Position numbers and translations under genes: made by a program. Positions 33,549 through 40,034 of a DNA stretch of 40,034 nucleotides are shown here, in pieces. Within the stretch, counting starts at the first letter, position 1, and every line of letters begins with the position of its first letter. The DNA comes from Microcaldota archaeon (GTDB taxonomy: Archaea > Micrarchaeota > Micrarchaeia > Anstonellales > Bilamarchaeaceae). Below the pieces are notes generated by a model. That model worked only from the letters and a program-made list of their open reading frames with translations. It was not told the origin of the DNA and searched no databases. The stretch is from assembly GCA_014730115.1 (NCBI GenBank), contig WJIU01000014.1:1-40034 (forward strand). Direction: 5' to 3'.

Positions 33549-34478
33549 GTGGGCAAAATAGACAAACAATGTTCGTGCGGCAGGGATGCTGTGATATTCC
33601 TGCCCTATGCAAAAAGGCATCTCTGCGACCTGCATTTTTCCAGGATGTTTGAAAGGCGGGTGAAAAAAACATTCCGGGAAAGGGCAATGGCAAAGAAGGG
33701 GGAAAAGGTTGTTGTATCCCTGTCAGGGGGGAAGGACAGCTCAGTGCTGCTCTATTCCCTGAAACTGCTTCAGCAGGACCTTCCCATGGAGCTTGCCGCA
33801 CTCACGGTGGACGAAGGCATAGGAAGATACAGAAGCGCAGGCGTTGAAAATGCAAAAAGAGAATGCGAAAGGCTGGGCATTGAGCATCATATGGTTTCTT
33901 TTCAGGATGAAATTGGAAGCTCACTGGATGCAATCATGGAAAAAAGTTCCGTTAATACTCCCTGCAGCTATTGCGGGATAATCCGCAGGTATATCATAAA
34001 CCGGCAGGCCAGGAGGCTTGGGGCAGACAGGCTTGCAGTGGGCCACAACCTGGATGACACTGCCCAGACCATACTGATGAACATCATGAGGAATGAACCT
34101 CAGCGCCTTGCAAGGCTGGGAAGGCCGCTGGTAGATCATTCAATGCTTGTTCCCAGGATGCGGCCTCTGATGCGCTCTCCTGAAAATGAGATTGTTGCAT
34201 ATGCAAAGCTGAAGGGAATCGTTGTTCTGGAAAAGTCCTGCCCATACCAGCAGTTCGCCTACCGCCGCAGGGTCAGGGGCATGCTGGAGAGCATGGAGAA
34301 TGAGCATCCGGGGACAAAATTCAAAATCCTTAACAGCTTTCTCGAGATGGAGGAAATGCTTCACCGCAGCTATTCCGGGGATGCCACAATAGATGAATGC
34401 AGGGAATGCGGGGAGCCCTGCTCCCACGGGATTTGTAAATTCTGCTCTTTGATAACGCCGCTTTTAGGTAAGAGTTAA
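33549..34478 (+). CDS. tRNA 2-thiolation PP-loop ATPase (TtuA/Ncs6/CTU1 family)
   Basis: N-terminal Zn finger 'CSCGRDAVIFLPYAKRHLCDLHF', PP-loop 'VSLSGGKDSSVLLYSL', 'CSYCGIIRRYIIN', 'GHNLDDTAQTILMNI', C-terminal CxxC pairs. Track start is TTG 33528; GTG 33546/33549 fits TATA spacing better. Confidence 0.92.
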   Translation: MGKIDKQCSCGRDAVIFLPYAKRHLCDLHFSRMFERRVKKTFRERAMAKKGEKVVVSLSGGKDSSVLLYSLKLLQQDLPMELAALTVDEGIGRYRSAGVENAKRECERLGIEHHMVSFQDEIGSSLDAIMEKSSVNTPCSYCGIIRRYIINRQARRLGADRLAVGHNLDDTAQTILMNIMRNEPQRLARLGRPLVDHSMLVPRMRPLMRSPENEIVAYAKLKGIVVLEKSCPYQQFAYRRRVRGMLESMENEHPGTKFKILNSFLEMEEMLHRSYSGDATIDECRECGEPCSHGICKFCSLITPLLGKS

Positions 34479-34503
34479 TACGCTTTTCCTTTGAATTTGT
34501 ACC

Positions 34504-35289
34504 ATGGAGATTGTGTTTCTTGGCACCGGAGGGGGGCGAATCAACCTCATAAAGCAGGTCCGCGGAACCGGAGGCTTCAGGATAAACTCGCCCTCGGCCA
34601 ACATACATGTGGACCCCGGCCCCGGTGCACTTGTAGCCTCGGTCCGGCACAAGCAGAACCCCCTGCACCTGGACGCCATAATAGTTACCCACAACCATGT
34701 TGACCATGTAAGCGATGCTGAGGTGCTGGTTGAGGGGATGAGCAACTATGCACTCAAGAAGTACGGGGTGCTGATAGGCAGCAAAATGACCCTGGAGGGG
34801 GACAAGGACGGCGACAGGGGGATACGGGCCTGGCACCAGTCCAAGGCGCGTGAGGTGTATGCTGCGGAGCCGGGAGAGCGAAAAAGGTTTGAAACAAAAA
34901 AGGGCTCTTTTGAAATTGAGATTATTGGCTTGAAGCATGACGAGCCCACCACTTTTGGATTCAAGCTGTACCTGGACGGCATGGTGCTTGGCCATATATC
35001 AGACACTGAATACCTTAAACGGCTTGGAAAAGACTTCGGGGGATGCGACTGCCTGGTGGTAAACTGCATCAAACCGGAAGCAGACCGCTATCACGGCCAC
35101 CTGGAGGTTAAGGATGTTATTGAAATCCTGAAGGCCGCAAAGCCGGGAGCCTGCATAATAACCCACATGGGCATGAAGATGCTGAGGAAAGGCGCCTCGG
35201 CACAGGCGGAAAAAATCCAGAAAAAGACCGGAGTTAAAACAATAGCGGCAAAGGATGGCATGAAGTCCACAGTCACCAAAAAAGTATAG
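34504..35289 (+). CDS. Metallo-beta-lactamase-fold hydrolase
   Basis: 'MEIVFLGTGGGRINLIKQVRGTGGF', 'HVDPGPGAL', 'IIVTHNHVDHVSDAEVLVEGM', 'HISDTEYLKRL', 'CIITHMGMKML'. Confidence 0.9.
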   Translation: MEIVFLGTGGGRINLIKQVRGTGGFRINSPSANIHVDPGPGALVASVRHKQNPLHLDAIIVTHNHVDHVSDAEVLVEGMSNYALKKYGVLIGSKMTLEGDKDGDRGIRAWHQSKAREVYAAEPGERKRFETKKGSFEIEIIGLKHDEPTTFGFKLYLDGMVLGHISDTEYLKRLGKDFGGCDCLVVNCIKPEADRYHGHLEVKDVIEILKAAKPGACIITHMGMKMLRKGASAQAEKIQKKTGVKTIAAKDGMKSTVTKKV

Positions 35290-35300
35290 TTTATAAAAAG

Positions 35301-35337
35301 TTCAGAGAAATTAGAAAATCCTGCTAATTTCTGTGAA
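35301..35337 (+). terminator. Candidate terminator/attenuator hairpin after MBL gene
   Basis: TTCAGAGAAATTAG (35301-35314) / CTAATTTCTGTGAA (35324-35337): 13 of 14 positions pair, 9-nt loop, followed by TTTTcacaaTTTTTT. Confidence 0.5.
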
Positions 35338-35400
35338 TTTTCACAATTTTTTGGATAATAGATAGATTTATAATTAGGTTCAGGCATAATATACTATGGG

Positions 35401-36150
35401 GTGGTAGGAATGAGGAGGTTAAAAAACCAGGAAATGTCAGCGAATCCCGCAGACCTTAAAGACAAGCCTGCCAGAAAAAAAGGAATGCTCAATCGTTTCA
35501 AACGGGCTGCAGCCACTGGAGCCCTTGCTTTGGGGCTTGCCCTGGGTACGGCCCCGCTTGTTGTGCCTGCTGTTGCCCAGGCAAACCAGACTACCAGGGT
35601 TCTGGGCCAGGAAGTTCCCTTCGGAAGGCTGGACAGGACACTTCGTGAGATGGAGCAGGAGATGAATGAAATCGGCAGGGTGGACGAACACTTTCCTGAC
35701 GAGACATATGATTATTATTGGAGGGGAGTAGACGTCCCGGGCTTCAGAATCATAGTCAGCCTGCGCCCTGAAGGGGAGCACCGGAACAGGGTCACTGTGA
35801 GGTTCCCTGCAGAGCGGGAAACAAACCCTGATTTGGAAGGGCGCGACAGAGGGGCCAGAGGAATGGACATAGACCGGTTTGCAGGAATGGTTGAAGAGAT
35901 GACAGGCGGGCCGCTGGAAAGGGTAAAGATAATCACGAACAGCGGCACATTCAGAAGCGGGGGGGAGGATGTGCCATACACAAATGCATACATCCTTCCA
36001 GTCGATGACCAGGGAAGAGTGACCACAAGCCTTGGCGAAGGGCAGTACCTTGCATTCACTGTTACATACTGGGGCTCCAGAGTTGTGGGCTCTTCGGCAG
36101 TCATTGCAGAGCCTGACAATATAACCACGATGAGGGTGGCAAGCAGATAA
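35401..36150 (+). CDS. Hypothetical secreted or membrane-anchored protein
   Basis: Basic N-terminus then 'AAATGALALGLALGTAPLVVPAVAQA' signal-like segment with AxA; ATG may be 35410. Confidence 0.7.
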   Translation: MVGMRRLKNQEMSANPADLKDKPARKKGMLNRFKRAAATGALALGLALGTAPLVVPAVAQANQTTRVLGQEVPFGRLDRTLREMEQEMNEIGRVDEHFPDETYDYYWRGVDVPGFRIIVSLRPEGEHRNRVTVRFPAERETNPDLEGRDRGARGMDIDRFAGMVEEMTGGPLERVKIITNSGTFRSGGEDVPYTNAYILPVDDQGRVTTSLGEGQYLAFTVTYWGSRVVGSSAVIAEPDNITTMRVASR

Positions 36151-36181
36151 TGCTTTATATTTTCCTTTACTAATTATCTCC

Positions 36182-37102
36182 ATGACCAATGGAGAAGAAG
36201 CACCACCGGGAATGGTTGCCCAGATTGGACATGGACCAGAAGTGACCCCAAGAGTTGAGGTTGACACAGTTGGAGAGCAGAGCAGAGCTGTAGAAAACGC
36301 GCTTGAGTCCACAGAACTTTTGACTGCAACCGAACCTTTACAAAATACAGAGAGAAGAGAGCTCCTGGAAGCAGTTAGGATGGGGGATGAAAACGCCTTC
36401 AACCGCAGGATGGAAGAATACTCAAGTGCTCATGAGCAGCCGGGCCTGCTCGACAGGGTAAGATATGGTTTTGTGAGGTTTATTTATCTTGAAAAGCTCA
36501 GGACGACACAGGAAAGAAGAAGCCAGGAAGCCTTTTCAATAGAAGACCGGAGGCTGAGGGATGCATCAGTCAGTAGGGGCCTTTCCGACGTCAGCGATAC
36601 CGTCAGGGAAATGGGGAGGCTCAGTGAGGAGCATTCTGTAAGTTCCCTCAGCAGGGAGTCGCTAAGCAACATAGGAGAGAACCTTTCCCCGGAGCAGAGG
36701 GCAGACATGCTCAGGGCGGCAGCAGAGGCAGGGTTTCCGGCCAGCGCCATATTCAGCCTGGAGCAGGAGTGGGGCCTGGCTGAAGAGCCTGTCGATGAAG
36801 ACCAGCTCCCACCGGCCAGGGGAGCTGCAATGGGAATCCAAAGGGATATTCGTGGGCGCATTGAAGACCTGCTTAACAACTGGAGACAGGCCCAGGATGA
36901 GGAGTCCAAAAAACGTGCGGAAAAACAGCTGGAAAACCTGGTAGGGAGAGGCAATGCGGGGGAAGCCATAGACTTGCTGAGGCGCCATGGAAGCGAGGTT
37001 GACGATACAGTCAGAAAAATCCTGGAAACAGAAATGGCAGCCTCCAGGGACCTGCACCAGCACCGCCCTGAAAGAGTGGTTCCCTCCAGGCGTGGAGCAT
37101 AA
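36182..37102 (+). CDS. Hypothetical charged, helix-rich protein
   Basis: 306-aa ORF; TATA 'gctttatatttt' centred ~26 nt upstream of ATG; no recognised domain. Confidence 0.65.
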   Translation: MTNGEEAPPGMVAQIGHGPEVTPRVEVDTVGEQSRAVENALESTELLTATEPLQNTERRELLEAVRMGDENAFNRRMEEYSSAHEQPGLLDRVRYGFVRFIYLEKLRTTQERRSQEAFSIEDRRLRDASVSRGLSDVSDTVREMGRLSEEHSVSSLSRESLSNIGENLSPEQRADMLRAAAEAGFPASAIFSLEQEWGLAEEPVDEDQLPPARGAAMGIQRDIRGRIEDLLNNWRQAQDEESKKRAEKQLENLVGRGNAGEAIDLLRRHGSEVDDTVRKILETEMAASRDLHQHRPERVVPSRRGA

Positions 37103-37146
37103 TAACTTTTTTTAATTTATCAAGAATGAATTTGTCCTGATGCCTT

Positions 37147-39471
37147 ATGCTCCAGAAACGATATGACAGAAGCATTGAAGAGAAATGGCAGAAAGCCTGG
37201 AAGGAGGAAGGCAGCCACAATTTTGATGAGAGCGACACCGTCAGGCCTGTCTATTCCATAGACACGCCCCCGCCCTTCACAAGCGGGGAGTTTCACATGG
37301 GGCATGTGCTTTCTTACAGCTACTTTGATTTTGCCGCCCGCTACAAGAGGATGAGGGGATTCAATGTATACTATCCCCAGGGCTGGGACACCCAGGGCTT
37401 TCCAACTGAAGTAAGAGTTGAAAAGAAACACGGAAGGCTTCCTCCCGGAGAATTCAGGCAGAAATGCGTGGAATGGACAAAAGAAATGATTGCCAGGATG
37501 AAGCAGCAGATGGCAGAGATGGGATTCAGCCCTGACTGGCGCTACGAGTACCGGACCATGGACCCGGAATACCACAGAAAAGTCCAGCTTTCCCTAATCA
37601 AGATGTACGGCGATAAGTTGGTATACCGGGACAAGTATCCGGTCTACTGGTGCCCGAAGTGTCGCTCCGCAGTTGCAAAGGCCGAGCTTGATGAAGTGGA
37701 AAAGAACGGCACCCTCAACCATTTGAAGTTCACCGGCCCCAAAGGCGAAGATTTGGTTATTGCAACCACCCGGCCGGAGCTGCTCCATGCCTGTGAGGCG
37801 GTGCTTTTCAATCCCGAGGATGGGCGCTACAAGCACCTGGAAGGAAAAAAGGTCCGCACCCCCCTGGGAAAGGAGGTTCCTGTGTTTCCTGACAAGGAAG
37901 TGGACATGGGCTTCGGAAGCGGGCTGGTCATGGTGTGCACCTTCGGGGACAAGATGGATGTCATGTGGATGCACCGCTACGGCCTGCCAATCTACGAGGC
38001 AATAGACCCGGCCGGCAGAATGATAAATTCCGGAGGCCTTAACGGCTTAAAGGTGGAGGAAGCAAAAAAGAAAATTATTGAAAAGCTCAGGGAGGGGGGC
38101 AGCATACTGAAGCAGGAGCCCCTCAAGCAGATGGTAAAGGTGCACGACCGCTGCAATGGCCCGGTTGAGCTTATAGCCTCCATGCAGTGGTTTGCAGACA
38201 TAAAATCCACTGCAAGGCACATCAAGGCCCTCGCCGAAAAAATCCGGTGGGTGCCCTCATTCGGCATTTCGTACCTTATTGACTGGGTTGAGGGCGCGGA
38301 ATGGAACTGGGTGATTTCCAGGCAGAGGATTTTCGGAACCCCCTTGCCGTTTTATTTATGCGAATGCGGCAAAACCGTGGCTGCGGAAGAGGAAGAGCTG
38401 CCGTTTTATCCGGAAAGGGCCAGGCCCAGGAAATGTCCGGAATGCGGCAGTGGGATGACGCCTGAAAAAAGCACCTGCGACTGCTGGGTGGATTCCAGCA
38501 TCACCCCCCTGGTCATTTCCGGCTGGCCGGATGAAAAAAGAATGGAAAAATTCTACCCGGTGTCACTCCGCCCCCAGGGTGTGGAAATAGTGCGGACCTG
38601 GGCATTTTACACGATATTCCGGAGCGGGGTGGCGCTTACCAAGATGCCGCCGTTCAGGACGATTCTGCTCAACGGAAACGTCCTTGCTCCGGACGGCAAG
38701 AAGATGAGCAAAAGCCTGGGAAACATCATTTCCCCTGCCGAGCTTCTCAGAGACTATCCTACGGATGCAATAAGGCAATGGGCCGCCATGAGCGGTGCAA
38801 TGGCAAAAGACCGGCCTTTCAGCTATGAAGACATTAAATATTCCAAGAGCTTCCTCACCAAGGTCTGGAATTCAGCAAGGTTTGTGGAAAACCTGGGAAA
38901 ACCTGAAAAAGAGCCGGATGAGCTTTCCATGGTGGACAAATGGATACTTGGCAGGCTCAGTGAAACAGTTGAAGCTGTCACCGGGCACATGGAGGATTAT
39001 GAATATCATCAGGCAATGGGCAAAATCCACTCATTTTTCTGGCATGACTTCTGCGACCATTACCTGGAGTATGTAAAGCACAGGGTATACGGGGAAATGC
39101 CTTCCAAGGATGCGGCGCTCCACACCCTGCAGAGGGTCCTGAAGGATTCCCTGAGCCTCCTTGCTCCGGTTACGCCGCACATCAGCAGCGAGATTCAGGA
39201 GAGTTTATTCGGCAGGGTGGAGAGCCGCTGGCCAGCTCCAGGCGAGTTCTACAAAGAAGAAGTGAAAAAGGTGGAGGTGCTCAAGGAAATCGTGGGGCAG
39301 CTGAGGCAGTACAAGTCCAACAACAAGATGTCCCAGGGTGCGGAACTTGAGAAGGTCCGGCTGTCCCTTCCTGCGAAGATGGACCCGGAACTGGTTGACG
39401 GGCTGGGAAGAATAAGCAAAATAAAGAAAATTGAAACCGTTGAAGGAGAGTTCTCGGTCACTGTGGTATGA
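37147..39471 (+). CDS. valS: Valyl-tRNA synthetase (archaeal type)
   Basis: 'PPPFTSGEFHMGHVLSYSYFDFAARYKRMRGFNVYYPQGWDTQGFPTE', KMSKS 'DGKKMSKSLGN'. Confidence 0.94.
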   Translation: MLQKRYDRSIEEKWQKAWKEEGSHNFDESDTVRPVYSIDTPPPFTSGEFHMGHVLSYSYFDFAARYKRMRGFNVYYPQGWDTQGFPTEVRVEKKHGRLPPGEFRQKCVEWTKEMIARMKQQMAEMGFSPDWRYEYRTMDPEYHRKVQLSLIKMYGDKLVYRDKYPVYWCPKCRSAVAKAELDEVEKNGTLNHLKFTGPKGEDLVIATTRPELLHACEAVLFNPEDGRYKHLEGKKVRTPLGKEVPVFPDKEVDMGFGSGLVMVCTFGDKMDVMWMHRYGLPIYEAIDPAGRMINSGGLNGLKVEEAKKKIIEKLREGGSILKQEPLKQMVKVHDRCNGPVELIASMQWFADIKSTARHIKALAEKIRWVPSFGISYLIDWVEGAEWNWVISRQRIFGTPLPFYLCECGKTVAAEEEELPFYPERARPRKCPECGSGMTPEKSTCDCWVDSSITPLVISGWPDEKRMEKFYPVSLRPQGVEIVRTWAFYTIFRSGVALTKMPPFRTILLNGNVLAPDGKKMSKSLGNIISPAELLRDYPTDAIRQWAAMSGAMAKDRPFSYEDIKYSKSFLTKVWNSARFVENLGKPEKEPDELSMVDKWILGRLSETVEAVTGHMEDYEYHQAMGKIHSFFWHDFCDHYLEYVKHRVYGEMPSKDAALHTLQRVLKDSLSLLAPVTPHISSEIQESLFGRVESRWPAPGEFYKEEVKKVEVLKEIVGQLRQYKSNNKMSQGAELEKVRLSLPAKMDPELVDGLGRISKIKKIETVEGEFSVTVV

Positions 39472-39826
39472 TTCCGAACCATTCCGGGACGGTGAGCATG
39501 AAAGCCAGGTAGAACATTCCGAAAATCAGCAGGATTGCCATTGAGGAAACGGCAAATTCCTTGAGCTCCGGCCGGTTTTTGAAGTAATAGTAAGAGCCAC
39601 CCAGGAGTGCGGCCAGCAGGCGGAGTGGGGTATAATGCTCAAACGGCTCGTCATACCCCTGGAGAGTGCACTCGCATCCCTCCGGATAATTCTCCCTGAT
39701 ACAGTCAGAATTGCACTCTTCAATCCTCAAAACCGGAAAGATAAATGCAAACAGAACAAACACGAATACCATTAGCAAAGACGAAATTCCCACATGCAGC
39801 CAGACAATCTTCATTTTTTCCACCAT
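39458..39826 (-). CDS. Small membrane protein
   Basis: 122 aa, three hydrophobic segments; starts directly after the upstream stop (TAAATG). Confidence 0.65.
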   Translation of the reverse strand: MVEKMKIVWLHVGISSLLMVFVFVLFAFIFPVLRIEECNSDCIRENYPEGCECTLQGYDEPFEHYTPLRLLAALLGGSYYYFKNRPELKEFAVSSMAILLIFGMFYLAFMLTVPEWFGIIPQ

Positions 39827-40034
39827 TTATTCTGGTACGACCCTGCCCACTACCCTTCCGGATATGATATGGGAGTCCCCGCAGTCCGGGCCAAGCTCAG
39901 GAGCGCATACCCGGTAGGTGACATTGGCAGAAAACCTGCCGATTGTGTTTTCAGGAACAGGGTCTCCGGAAAGCTGGCCCTGGAACACTTCGGTCTCCCC
40001 GCTCAAAAGCTCAGCACCAGACTGGAAGCCGGAA
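39827..40034 (-). CDS. Partial CDS (C-terminal end) of an unidentified protein
   Basis: Open frame runs off the window edge: ...SGFQSGAELLSGETEVFQGQLSGDPVPENTIGRFSANVTYRVCAPELGPDCGDSHIISGRVVGRVVPE*. Confidence 0.6.
   Translation of the reverse strand, partial: SGFQSGAELLSGETEVFQGQLSGDPVPENTIGRFSANVTYRVCAPELGPDCGDSHIISGRVVGRVVPE

Noticed and set aside
1-40034. CRISPR arrays, transposases, tRNA genes
   Set aside because: No regularly spaced repeats, no transposase-like ORFs and no cloverleaf with a GTTCRA T-arm were recognised; a tRNAscan/CRISPR search would be needed to be certain.

Overview
The window is a gene-dense archaeal chromosomal segment with archaeal-type ThrRS/ValRS, class I LysRS, FEN1 with a PIP box, MBF1, SepF, DRG GTPase and class III signal-peptide pilin. 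Tight packing with overlapping stops suggests a small-genome, possibly DPANN-like lineage (inference). I support about 40 CDSs and one solitary 5S rRNA. No CRISPR array, mobile element or tRNA was seen. The most interesting locus is the minus-strand block hppA - (HypC-like::HydE fusion) - HydG at 21675-26356. It is an apparent [FeFe]-hydrogenase H-cluster maturation module in an archaeon. Its HydE carries an in-frame N-terminal HypC-like domain, the chaperone normally associated with [NiFe] hydrogenases, and the catalytic Cys2 is kept. Other notable items: repeated promoter geometry with TATA elements ~26 nt from start codons, including single TATA elements midway between divergent starts; a LAGLIDADG-like protein lacking the catalytic acidic residue; a 609-aa protein with a histone-H1-like Lys/Arg tail that overlaps its convergent neighbour; a polytopic membrane protein with two AAA+ modules; a TPR-AAA+ fusion; a lipoprotein with two PSI-like Cys repeats; and a secreted wHTH-like ORF with no canonical start codon. 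All calls were made by reading; no searches were run.
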